A stretch of 64,000 nucleotides of DNA from Liquidambar formosana. Lineage: Eukaryota; Streptophyta; Magnoliopsida; Saxifragales; Altingiaceae. Each line of letters starts with the position of its first letter. Within the stretch, counting starts at the first letter, position 1. The stretch spans positions 23,516,430 through 23,580,429 of the forward strand of contig CM077826.1 of NCBI GenBank assembly GCA_039720395.1. The letters are read 5' to 3'. A program made the translations under genes and the position numbers. Below the pieces are notes generated by a model. That model was not told where the DNA came from. It ran no database searches and saw nothing but the letters and a program-made list of their open reading frames with translations. Positions 11,342-22,927 of the stretch are shown piece by piece.

Positions 11342-13330
11342 ATCTCCCACTTGCACTATAGCCAATCCACTATGTATCTCATACTCATATCCTGTCAGTG
11401 GTGATCCAATACATTTGGGTCATAGCCTTAGTGAAGGGGTCTTCTTTATTCTCTGTTGTATTAAACTTCTATATGTATATGTCATTTCTTCCAATAATCT
11501 CTCTAATCACTTGGAATCACCGCTTAAAGTTTGGACTTTTGATGAGACCGTGGTTCCTTGGTTTGAGCACTAGCCCCATTGTTGTCACAAAACAATGATA
11601 TAGGCTTCTCAATGTTAGGAACCACTCCTAGTTCAGTAATGAACTTCCTCATCCAAACATGCAGCAATGCGCTCTAATTTACAGCTCTACCATTTAAGGT
11701 GAGAACATACCTCGATGTTGATCTCCTATCATCATCGTCAGATTGAAAATTTGTATCTGTTCTACCAACCATTTCTAAGTTTCTTTCTCCATAGACAAAG
11801 CATGGGTCCTTAGTTCTTTTCAAGTACTTAAGGATAGCTTTGACTTCTTCACAGTATACCTTATCTGGGTCTACCCGATATCTGCTCGTAACATTTATAG
11901 CAAAATTGATATCTGGTAATGTACATAGCATAGCACATGCTTTCAAACAACTTGATTTCATGTCTAACAGGAATTAGACCTCTTTTGAAATCATGCATTT
12001 TGAACCCTTTCAAAATCTTTTCTCTGTACATCGATTGGGAGAGACTTAGCATCCTTTAAGATCTATCTCTATAGACCTCTATTCCTAGAATATAGGATGC
12101 TTCTTCCAAATCTTTTATGGAGAAACTTTGTGAAAAACCAATTTTTCACTTTTGACAACGTCTCTACATTATTCCCTAATAAGTAAAACGTTATTCACAT
12201 ATAGGACCATAAGTGTGATCGCACTCCTACTAACCCTTTTTACAATCATGGTGCAATAATGGGTTCTGTCTCAACAAGGACAGGGGTTGCATCATTGTTG
12301 GTTTGTGTCTCATTAGACAACTCTTTGAGTTCTATTTTACTGTTATTGCCTCCTTGAATAAACTCTTTTTCAGGAAAGATTGCAAACTTACAAACAAAAC
12401 ACCTTTTGTTTATCAAGATAATAGACTTAGTATCCTAAACTGTCTTTAGGATAATCCACAAACCTACATTTAATTTATCTTGATTTTCAATTTTGTTGCA
12501 TTATATGTTTCTACATATGTAGTGCATCCCCATACCTTAACATACTTAAGGTTTGGTGCTTCCCTTTCCATATCTCATGTGTTTAGGGACAGCCTTGGTT
12601 TAAACTCTGTTTTATAGGTACGTGGCAATTTCTAGGACATATCCTAACAAGGATAATATTAGGTCATTGTAACTTATCACGGATCTAACCATATCCAATA
12701 AGGTTCTATTCCTCCTTTCTGACACACCATTAAGTTATGGTGTTTCAAGAGGTGTCCATTGTGATTGAATGCCCGTTTGAATAAGTTGATCTGAAAATTG
12801 ACCGATTAAATATTTGCCTCCTTGATCTAATCGAAGAGCTTTAATACTTTTACCGGTTTGTTTCTCTACTTCATATCTGAATTCTTTGAACCTTTCAAAT
12901 ATTTCAGACTTGTACTTCATTAAGTATACACACCCAAACCTAGAATGAATCATTGGTAAAGGTTGTAAAGTAAGAGAAACTTCTACATACATCATTATGT
13001 ATATCTTGTTCTCTTAGGTTTATTAACATTCAATTTAGAACTATCATGCTTCATGTAATTCATATTTGCAACATGGTTTAGAAGATAAATGCTATAAATT
13101 CCAGAAGTAATGAACTCTTCATATAAAACATTTATTAAATTAAACTAAAACATTGTTTAGGCAAAACTGAAATAAAGATAATGTTTTTAAAAACTTCTGG
13201 AATGTAAAGATAACTTATTAATTCTAAACTACTCCTTCAGGTAGAGTTAAGCAGCAAGTCCCATAGCTAATACAGCAACACTTTGCTCCATTCTCTACTC
13301 GTAGGGATACTCCGCTTCTACTCAACCTTC
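11342..13330 (-). pseudogene. Copia pol relic, element B
   Basis: The minus strand from 13330 to 11342 shows the order seen in element A: integrase core (YEVEKQTGKSIKALRLDQGG and IQSQWTPLETP within 12995-12735), remains of the RT palm end near 12190, the RT-RNase H connection, and RNase H (VTSRYRVDPDKVYCEEVKAILKYLKRTKDP, then DDDDRRSTSRYVLTLNGRAVN, 11961-11674). The polypurine tract is at 11342-11352. RT is deleted with the same junction as in element A. Frames are broken by stops and shifts. Confidence 0.85.
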
Positions 13331-13389
13331 TGCTTCCCACTAGATCCTGTATGGAATTCAAAATTCACATCAGAATTAAGTACCTAAGT

Positions 13390-14279
13390 GGAAGCAAAAC
13401 TAACATTTAGTTTAGAGCATAATCCATACCTTTCGAAGGTCGGCTCTTTAGAGTATCCAGATACCCCCGGCAATTACATTTCCAGTGCCCATCCTTGCCT
13501 CAATGAAAACAGGTTCCTTTAGCCTTGTCAGTATTACCTTTCTTAATGCCTCCCTTTTGCTTTAAATTCTTCTTCTTCTTCCCTTGGGTACTCTTACCCT
13601 TGCTTTTACCCTTGCCCTTAGGCTTGGGCTTGGACTTGGAAGTAGAAGCTCCATCAAATGCGAGCAAAGAACCTTTTCCTTTCTTCACTGTCTCCTCAGT
13701 CATCTTGAGCAGATTGTGCAGCTCGGGGAGAGTGGGCTCAAGCTTGTTCATATGAAAATTCATTATGAATGGCACAAATGAATTAGGAAGGGACTGTAGT
13801 ATAATGTCTGAACACATATCAGCTTCAATGATCACATCAAGATTTTCAAGCTGCTCGATATGGTTAATCATCTTCAAGGTGTGATCAGTCACAGATGAAC
13901 CCCCATTCATCCTTGCCTTGAATAGATCCTTGACAATATTGTACTTCGCGGTCCTACTTTGCTCCCCATACAACTCTTGTAAGCAGAGAAAGATATCGCG
14001 AGCACTCTTCATGGACTCATATTGCTTCTGAAGCTCAGGGCTCATGGATGTCATCATATAGCATATTGCCTTCAAGTCGTCGTCCATGTGCTTCTGATAA
14101 GCATCTTTCTCTTGCTAAGTTGCAGTCTCAGCCAGTGCCTCAGGAAGCGTGCCATCAAGTGTGTAGGTAATCTTTTCGGAAGTTAAAACAATTTTCAAGT
14201 TCCTCAGCCAATCAAGATAGTTTGGTCCAGTCAAACGGTTGATGTCCAATATTTTGGTTAGCAGGTTGAGGTGAGCCAT
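13390..14279 (-). pseudogene. Copia gag relic, element B (nearly complete)
   Basis: The minus-strand ATG at 14279 starts the same MAHLN...KILDINRLTG N-terminus as element A. One in-frame TAG where CAG is expected (about 14117) breaks the first 55 codons from the main open stretch 14087-13500, which holds the gag helical core (ARDIFLCLQELYGEQSRTAK, DLFKARMNGG, LQSLPNSF) and a lysine-rich linker. A stop then falls inside the zinc knuckle (CFH, stop, GKDGHW). It has the central gag block that element A lacks, so the element-A gag deletion is private. Confidence 0.85.
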
Positions 14280-14435
14280 TTCTATGAACTACATATAAAA
14301 ATAGAGAATTAGATTTCAGTTTTAATCCATAATAATCAGGTCTTTAATCACATGGTACCTCCCACTATTTTATCAAATTCCATACACCCTCTAATGGAAT
14401 TCGGGAATCTCATTCCTAATGGGGATTGGGGTCCT

Positions 14436-14662
14436 ACTGTGACCTAGAAGCCTTACATTATAGTTTCTTGACTTCTAACCCACAATAAGAAGACAACTCC
14501 TTGTCTATTGCTTCATAAGCAAGTTCCAATCATTTTGCTTCTAGGGTACACACTCCTCACATTATAGTTTCTTGGAATACTTCCCTAGTTAAGTTAAACC
14601 CATTATTCACACAGGTATGTTTCACTAAATATATACCTCACATTATAGTTTCTTGGTATATA
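14436..14662 (-). other. Stem-loop array of element B
   Basis: Three hairpins (14630-14662, 14541-14588, 14436-14486 on the minus strand) match the three in element A. Stems are kept, with A-U pairs replaced by G-U at several positions. The 17-nt loop reads AAGAAACTATAATGTGA in two and ends GTAA in the third. All three differ from element A by the same two substitutions. The last hairpin ends about 157 nt before the gag ATG, close to the spacing in element A. Confidence 0.7.
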
Positions 14663-17393
14663 CCAGTTTAGGCACCCCATGATATCTTATATGTGATAGT
14701 TTCAAGTAATGTCTTTAACATGGGTAGCTCCTACATGTCAGTAGCCAGGTACCCACATTAAGGGACGTTAGATGATCCTATAATGATGGAAGGCAATAGA
14801 ATCCATTCCCTAATGTATTCTCCATTTCCAACTTAATATTAAAAGAGAGGGGTTTTAAGGGTCTCATCAAAATAACTAATCTAACAGACATCTCATGCAT
14901 TTAAATAAATATATATAACAACATTATATATAATCCAATCATCAATATTAGTCCCAATAAAGTGACATATAACGATCTTTGGATTTGGAGCTATCTCTAT
15001 TAATATCATTAAAAGCTCTCACTATGATGATTATGGACTTTAAGAAGATTCAATCCAAGCCAATGAATTGAATCCAAGGTTTAAGGTGGGTGAGGGTGAT
15101 CGTAAAACATTCATTTAAAACATAGCATGTACTCTTGAAAATCTTCTCCAAGCTTTCAAGTCCTTCAATCTCCTCCATTAGCTTCATGGTCTCCACCATA
15201 GGCTTGTTGGGCTCCACCATGCTCCTTTAGGTCCACCATGCTCCTTAGTGCGCTCTCGATTACATAACATTTACATAATTTAAAGAAAGGGATACATAAG
15301 GGGAATGTGGGGTACATAAGAGAATGATAGAGAGAGAGAAGAAGAAGAAGGTGGCATGCAAGCCCCAAATAAATAATACATCACCAAAATTAACAACTCT
15401 TGAAAATTAATACAACCCATTCATAAGACGACCAATCATAATTGGTTTAAAGGTATAGTACATAATCATCATCCATTCTAAATATACAATCACATTGCAT
15501 AATAAAAGAAATAACTATAAGCAATAAACATATGGGCATTTATGGTAACTCTATTGATTGGTATTCATTAATCTCATTAATGTGTCCTAATCTTATTAGG
15601 AGATGCATAAGTTCCAGAATTAATTAAGTCTTAAAATTTAAGACATTTAATTTCAATTAATAAAATCAATTGAAACATTTAAAGTCCCCTAATTAAACTC
15701 TAATATCAAATATTAGGGTCTCTTTAATTAAACAAAACAATTTCATTTAATTAAAAAATTCCAGATTTTAATTCAATCCTAAATTGTGTTTTAAACCATT
15801 TAAAACATTATAAAATTAATCAATATTAATTCAATAATCAATTTCGGAATTAAATAAAATCATTATATTAATTATTTAGTGCATTAGGGTTTCCTAAAAC
15901 CCTAAACCCTAAGTGCATTAACTCTAAACCCTAAGTGTAACCCTAATGCATTAAATGCCGTATGATTGGTCAATTAATGACCAATCATTTAAACCCTAAG
16001 TTTATATGGTATTAATGATTAGGATTAGGGTTTAATTAATGCCACCTAGGATATTAATTACACCTAATTAATATGCACTAATTAGGGTTTCTAAAAACCC
16101 TAAACCTTAAACCTATTAAATACCAATGATTAGTTACTAAACCTTTAATGATCATGATTGGTCATTAATGACCAATCATTTAACCCTAGGTTAGACACAT
16201 TAATTCCTAGGTTTAGTTATTAATTAATGCATTAATAGAATTAGGGTTTAATTAATACGAATTAGGGTTTCCTAAACCCTAAACCCTAGACATCATAAAT
16301 GCAATTAATTATACCCCTAATGATTAATAACCATGATTGGTCAATTAATGAGCAATCATTAAACACTTTAATAAAGGTAATTAATAGCTTAGTTAGGGTT
16401 TTAATTAATGCCATTAATAGATTAGGGTTTCATCATTAATAGAAATTAGGGTTTCCTAAGAAACCCTAGGTTTGTCGCCAAAATCATGGGGCTGCCGTGG
16501 CTACGCCACGGTAAGGCCAGGGGGCTGCCATGGCTAGGCCACGGCTAGGCCAAGCTGCTGTCAAGACTTGGCAAGGCTAGGGACACGTGCTAGGGTGTGG
16601 GCCAAGCCCGTTGGACACGTGTGGAGTGATCAATAGGGCTGTCTTCTTCCAAGAACATTAGGGTTTCAAGAACCCAGTGCTGGCACCCCCATGGGAGGAT
16701 CTCCAAGGTCACAATTGTTTCTAAAACTCAATCAATTTGACTCCGCCAACAAAACCAGCTTTTGCATCATGTCACTACATGAATTACTAAGCTAATTGAA
16801 GTGGTTTGGATGATCAAATCATCCCCAATTGTTCTAAACAATTCAAGAACAGTAGGCTGTCCAGAATTTGACAGTATACTGTCCCTTGTCACAAATTGAT
16901 TTAAAACCCAGCAAAATGATCAATTCAGGCTACCAAATTATTTTTCCTAGTATCCTACATGTCTTAAGAAACTAATGAAATTGGTTTCATGCAATTTGGA
17001 GTTCCCTAGCTCAAGATATGAACAAAACTCCATTGATGACTTTCTACAGAAAAACAGCCTGCTGTGTTCTTCCAAGAAATCAAACTTTTTGATTCTTTAT
17101 GCATCAAGACTCTTTTGAAACTTAAAGAAAATCATACATACATTATGTATAATGATCCTATAAAGAATATACATCAATTTTATAGAGGTTTCTATTCAAA
17201 ACAGTAACAAGAACCATAGGGTTTCTAAAACCCAAATTCGAACTCCATGATGTTCTTCCCTAACTTTTGTTTTGTTTTTGATTCTCATGCATCCCTATGC
17301 TTGAGAAATCACCATAACCCTTTTATGTGAATTAATTACAGCCATCTCATGTCTTAATTAAACCAAAACAAAAATAAAATACAAAAGAGAACA

Positions 17394-17699
17394 ACCTAGG
17401 GTTCCAAACCCTAGGTTCGGCCTCCATAGAAGAAACCCTGGTTTCTTCTTCTTCTATAAACATCACATGCTTCTCAAAAATTCTAGAATTAATGTTAGAA
17501 GATTATTAGAAGAAGAGAAGAGGGGAAAATAGCCTAGGGTTCAAAACCCCAGGTTTGGCCATGAAGAAGAAACCCTAGTTTCCTCATTCTTCTTCTCCAA
17601 AACTGAAACCTATTCAACTCTTTGAATTTCCAGCAGCCCTAAAACTATTTTAGAAGAGGAAAAGAAGAGATAAACACCTAGGGTTCAATAACCCTAGGT
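17394..17699 (-). repeat. Three CCTAGGGTT/AACCCTAGG hairpins in leader B
   Basis: On the minus strand, units at 17676-17699, 17533-17553 and 17394-17416 each read about ACCTAGGGTT, 3-4 nt, AACCCTAGGT, beside GGCCGAA or GGCCAAA. The middle unit is CCTGGGGTT with AACCCTAGG, paired through one G-U, exactly as at 63194-63216. Spacing is about 140 nt. Confidence 0.75.
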
Positions 17700-17811
17700 T
17701 CGGCCATGAGAGGGAAACCAATTAAATGCATGAACATGAATTTTAATTCATTAAACCAATCAATTTACCATAAATTACAGCCCATATGCAGTTTGTATTA
17801 AGCATAATCAT

Positions 17812-17824
17812 GGCTCTGATACCA
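17812..17824 (-). other. Primer-binding site, element B
   Basis: The minus strand reads TGGTATCAGAGCC one base after the LTR end at 17826. This is the usual plant Copia primer-binding site complementary to the 3' end of initiator tRNA-Met. The same site follows the LTR at 62921. It fixes element B as a 5'-to-3' minus-strand insertion with its 5' LTR at 17826-19241. Confidence 0.9.
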
Positions 17825-17825
17825 C

Positions 17826-18096
17826 TGTTGGGAATCAAACTAGAGAAGAAAATAACAAAGGCGGAATAAAAATTTTCCTACGATTCCCAAACCCATGAAT
17901 CCGATTATGCTTAATACAAAAACAATAAACCCTAACTATCAAGAGAGTTGGGATTACTTACAGTTAATAAAGTCTTCTCCTTTATGGTCCAAGCTTCGAT
18001 TCTGATTGAGCAGTCCAAGCGTACTGCCTCCAACAGTATCCACACTTAGCTTGAGCTTGATGTCCTTTCCTTCTTCTTCCTTATGGTTGCTAGAGG

Positions 18097-18136
<40 letters not shown>

Positions 18137-19241
18137 TCCTTAGTGAATTTTGGCCAGCACTTGGGAATACCAAGTGTGATGATGTCATCACATCATAAGA
18201 GACTATATATAGCCTCTACATAGGGCTGGCCAAGGGGGGAATTAAAACCCTAATGGGTTTTGTGTAATTACTCTTAATTACACAATAACCCCTCTAATTT
18301 GTATCAAATACAAACTAAGTCCTTAAAGAACTATTCTTTATTCACTTATACCCTTTCTCTCATAGACAATCAAACTCTCTTAGCATGATCAGTGTGTGAC
18401 CCATTGGGTTCACATCATCAAGTAGTAGGAATAGCACATATTGTGCACAATGGAACACTTTCCATTAAGGGTCTAATTGGAACTCCTTCCAATTCCCTAA
18501 TTGATTATAACTCATTTATATCAATTAGGGCTTCTACTAACCATGAGTAACACCTAGCATATGGCTTATGGTGTGGTCCTTAATGAGGTGAATAGTCATT
18601 TACAAAGAACCCTTCTATTATAGTTTATAGGTTACAATTACATCCTTCCATCAACACAATATCTCCAATTGAACTAATAGGACATGGAAGTCTTTCAAGT
18701 CCCTAGTTCAATTACTTTATACTCATTCATTAATATCAACTCAATGATGAACTTATGGAGACTCTTTTCCATATTCATTCTACCATGGGCCCATGGGTTT
18801 AATGAGTTATATTCAATGAATGCTATATAAGACATTCATTCTCTTTTTCCTGAGAGTGATGGATTCCTTATTGATCACTCACATGCCTTCATACATATAG
18901 CAGTAGGGCCAATGAACACCATTACAGACCCTTGAATAGGATCTATATTTAGTGTTATCAAACTTCTAGAGCTATATGTATAAGACAACCATGGTGTCTC
19001 AGATCTAAGGATTACTTGTACCACCATAACAATGAGAAACTGATTGACAGGGAAGTTAAAACTCCATTCAGTTTATCTCATATCTCTGGTCACATTCAGT
19101 GTACCTATTCTTATAATAGGCACCCACTTGTTGGTTGTAGTGTCTCCACACAAATAGCTTGAGACTAGCTATCCTCCTATAGAGTCAACCTAACAAGTGC
19201 TAGTCCTATGGTTCATCACTGTCCATCATAGTGAACCTTCA
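17826..19241 (-). mobile_element. Copia 5' LTR, element B, truncated
   Basis: This is the minus-strand LTR copy that abuts the primer-binding site. Homology runs until about 19241 (corresponding to about 4610 in LTR 4349-6007) and then switches to Tat/Ogre-like LTR, so the first roughly 260 bp of U3 are gone. A GA microsatellite lies at about 18105-18134. With U3 truncated the LTR pair is incomplete and the target duplication cannot be read. Confidence 0.85.
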
Positions 19242-21086
19242 GTTCAAACCAACCATAGTCATGCTCAAATAATCATTAGGAAACCTAAATCAAATCTGGA
19301 CAGCATACTAAATGTGCATATAATGACCTAAAACTCATGCAAATAACAAAAATCAAAAGAAAAACACAAACCTAATATGCTCCTATATGCTCTAAACACC
19401 CTAACATGCATAAAACTATCAAAAACATGCTAAATATGAATTACCATGATGAAAATATCATATGTCAATTCAAATCATGAAAATAAAATCTAACATGATG
19501 TCTTAGGTAAGTATTTTATGTAAGAATGTGAAATAATCATCCTTAGGGCGAGCTTTCTTAAGTAAAACTATCCAGAAATAATTTTACGTAGAAACCACTC
19601 CACATGAATGATTTCTTCACATATCCTACGTAAAATATATACCTAAGAATGCAAAGAAACTCACAGCACACTTAAACACACTCCAGAAAGCACCTATGCA
19701 CAACCTCACCTTCTAAAGATGATAATTATCCTTGAAAAGAATAATCATCCATACACCTATGAAGACGAGGCTTACACAGCAAGTGTCCTATACAAAAGAT
19801 GCTTAAAATCATGCATATAATTGAACCATGAAGAGAAAACAGCCTAAATACATCAACTAATTTTCTGTGCAAAACGTACCTCTATCCTTAAGAGAAAAAC
19901 TATCCTAACAGCAAGCAATTCGCAATCCTATTCCAATAGCATGCATTCCCATCATATTTGAATCATATACACTCTAAAATATAGAGTATATATGATTCCC
20001 AAATCAATTCTAAGCCATAACTATACAGAGAATGGAGTAGAAGAAGAAGGAATCGTAAAAGGATGCAAAAGAGACTTACAACAAAGCAAAAGTCTTCGCT
20101 GCGTTCTTCTTTCTCTTTAGAAAGCCTCCTCCAAGTGATATGGGTGTGTGCAAATCCGTTCTCCCTAACTCTCTTATGAATATGAGGTGTCAAAAGTCCC
20201 CTATGCTGATGAATAAGCCTCTATTTATAACCAACCAACCATATGAACCAATGGTTGAGATTAATTCCCCATAAAACCAATCTAGGGCTGTAATTAAATC
20301 CCATGGATGTTAAACAACTCAAAACCACCTCCCAATAGGCTTAGAAGTCCTTTAAAAGGCTGAAATTCGAAGTGGTAGAGTCCCATTCCGTAAAAAATTC
20401 AAAGAGAGACAAATTAGGATGGAGGGCTCGGGTGACCAGTTGGGTGAACCGGTCACCCAAGAGGAATCCAAGAATTTTGAAATTCTAGCTAGGTTCGGAC
20501 TCCAAACTTCAAATGGACACAAATTCTTTATTTTAACTCCGATTTGAGTGATTCAAAAGCCAAAATTTCAAGGATTCAATGTAGAATAAGCCTAGAATAT
20601 TCTTGAACCAAAATTCCCTGATCACGGTCAAGTGGCTGGGTTTTCATGAGGCGATTACCCGAAAAGAGGTCAATTAACCATAGGTTAATGTGGTGAACAA
20701 ATCCAAAACCTATCAATAAATTAAATTGGCACTTAAATTAGACTCATTTCATCATTCTAAGATCAATGGAACACTCTAAAACAAATTTGGAGGTCAATTG
20801 GAAAATATACGAAGTAAAAGACGAAATTGTCCTTCAAGTCGCAAAAGTTCTAATTAACTACCCAAAGCTATCTGGAATTGAACCAAATTTGACACACATA
20901 TCCAAAATGATCCTAGAAACTAAATGCAAGTGATGGGACTCAACAAAGAGATGAAAATATGCATGCAATGATGACCTATTCTCCTAAGGCTTAAAAGGGC
21001 AAAAGTGTCCTTTAATGCTTAGAGACTCCTAGATGCTTCTAAACCTAACTAAATGAACTCATGGGGGTGAAAATAGGGTGTCTACA
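19242..21086 (+). mobile_element. Tat/Ogre-like LTR, right part of the interrupted copy
   Basis: It continues the LTR family broken off at 9681. Shared blocks include a CAAATCTGGACAG motif near 19294, the region of GGGTGACC...GGTCACCC near 20430-20458, and the ending GGGTGTCTACA at 21086. The fused copy was inserted into the reading frame of a SIRE-like element, because that frame begins immediately after 21086. Confidence 0.8.
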
Positions 21087-22730
21087 GAACCCTTCGAAGG
21101 GAACAAGGTTGAAGAAGAAATCGATCCTCTTATATACCTCATTCTTGATTATAGTAACCTCTTTGCCTAAAAATTCTATAGTAAGAAAGTGGAATGACCT
21201 AAAATTGTTGACCCTGTGTTCTTGAACAAACACCACTTTAGAATTTGTTCCGTTTTGCAAAATGTTGGATTGTTGGATTTCAAGTCATTATCCGAAACTT
21301 GTTTCAATACATTGGTTTGAGTATTTTACACCCATTTTGCTACGACTTCTCCTAGTATCACCACTTCTTATATCAAGAGCAAACATATGACCCTCAATGA
21401 CTGGATGCTAAATGACCTATTCCATGTTCCACAAAACAGAGTGGTTATCACTGAGACTCACACCTGGCCACATATCAAGGGATTTCATTATGTTGATTCC
21501 CTTAAGCAAATTTTGGGCTGTGACAATATCACTGAGCCATACAAACCCAATCTGAAGGAATTTTATTTGGAATGTTATCTGTTGTACAAGATTTTATCTT
21601 ATAATATTGTGCCTAGAGGTGGTGGCAAAGATCATGTCACCTACATGGACATTGCATTGCTTGGGTGCATACTGAATGGGAAACCCATTAATTTGGGTCA
21701 TTTGATGTTGTATCATTTGCGGTCATGTGTGGACAAGACTAAGAACGAGTCCAAGACCTCCTAAGCTTCAAAGAAAGATAAGGATGTGGAAGGAAAAAGC
21801 ATACTTCCCTATGGAGCTGCATTGACTGTTCTATTTCATCATTATGGAGTACCTCACATGGTTGGAGACATCTTTTATCCCTCCTTTTTGTAACAAGATC
21901 AACTCCTCCTTCATGGGCTAGATGAATTATGTGTTAGTGAATGAAGTTTGGGTGAAACGAGGTATAGTGATTGATGCACAGGACGATTAAGATGCTGTTG
22001 AGGATAAAGATCTACATGATGTTGTTGCTCCCTCACATGGATAGGACATAGCCATACCACCTCCCACTACTACTACCTTTGCTCCTTCTACTCCCTCACA
22101 TGCTGCAGTCTTGTGTGGACAAGACTAAGAACGAGTCCAAGAGCTCCCGAGCTTCAAAGAAGGACAAGGATGAGGAAGGAAAGAGCATACTTCCCTATGG
22201 AGTTGCATTGACTGTTCTATTTCATCATTATGGAGTACCTCACATGGTTGGAGACATCTTTCATCCCTCTTTTTGTAATAAGATGAATTCTTCTTTCATT
22301 GGCTAGATGAATTATGTGTTAATGAATGAAGTTTGGGTGAAGTGCGGTACAGTGATTGATGTACAGGACGATTAAAATGTTGCTGAGGATGAGGATTTGC
22401 ATGATGTTGCTGCTCCCTCATATAGACAAGATACAGCCATACCACCTCTGCTCCTTCTTCCTCCACCATACCTCCCACAGACCCATTTGCCATTCCTTCC
22501 TCTCTAGTCACTCCTATTTCTCATACTCCACCCTCTTCAGTTCATGAGATATTTACTCTTCTTATCCAGCGGATGACAGAGATGACAAAATATGTCTTAA
22601 CCAAGATAGAAGGTCTCCATGACAAAATAAAAAAGATGGGTTGTGACATCCAAGAGGTGAAGAAGGCAAAAGTCGAGATGGCTCAATGGATTCAGCATCT
22701 TCCTTTTGCCCTATGAGGCTTTTTTATGAT
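21087..22730 (+). pseudogene. Plant-transposon-domain ORF relic (Transposase_32-like) of a SIRE-type Copia element
   Basis: One frame gives a continuous but stop-broken protein from just after the LTR junction, including KIVDPVFLNKHHFRICSVLQ, then the open stretch 21387-21764 with MTLNDWMLNDLF, SLKQILGCDNITEPYKPNL, LYKILSYNIVPRGG, VTYMDIALLGCILNGKPINLG and MLYHLRSCVD. This resembles the 'putative plant transposon protein' domain found in many plant retroelement proteins; the match is from memory of the family, not a search. Proline/serine-rich and coiled-coil-like sequence follows to about 22715. Stops at 21764 and beyond make it a relic. A 386-bp tandem duplication lies inside it. Confidence 0.6.
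21717..22470 (+). repeat. Tandem duplication, period 386 bp
   Basis: Sequence from about 21717 repeats from about 22103 with few differences; the shared GTGTGGACAAGACTAAGAAC block is at 21727 and 22113. Both copies run through a CATACTTCCCTATGGAG block, a region encoding VLFHHYGVPHMVGDIF, and end near a GCTCCCTCA run. The copies differ by substitutions and small indels, so the duplication is not recent. It duplicates the C-terminal part of the domain relic. Confidence 0.85.
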
Positions 22731-22927
22731 GCCATAAGGGAAGAGAGGTAGATGCTTGTAATGTTTTGGGATATTTTTGGCATTTTTGGATTATATGGAT
22801 GTATTTATTTAATTTTTTTTTTGATGCATTGATTATCATTTTTACATTTGTGCTTCAATTTCATGGATTTTGGTTTATCTATTTAATTATGGATGTTTTT
22901 ATCTATCTATAAATTGTTTATGCTAAC

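Larger units (their letters stand above)
14280..17811 (-). mobile_element. Complete leader of Copia element B (about 3.5 kb)
   Basis: This is everything between the primer-binding site (17812-17824) and gag (14279), read on the minus strand. From 5' to 3' it holds three CCTAGGGTT/AACCCTAGG hairpins (17676-17699, 17533-17553, 17394-17416), a region shared by all copies near 17100-16680, a GC-rich block (about 16640-16480), three AT-rich palindromes (16359-15962) and the stem-loop array (14662-14436). No plausible long reading frame is seen. A leader this long is unusual for a Copia element, where gag normally starts close to the primer-binding site. Confidence 0.8.

Noticed and set aside
13500..14087. 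Intact host gene of 195 residues on the minus strand
   Set aside because: It is the middle of a Copia gag with stops before and inside the zinc knuckle, between a Copia leader and pol relics.
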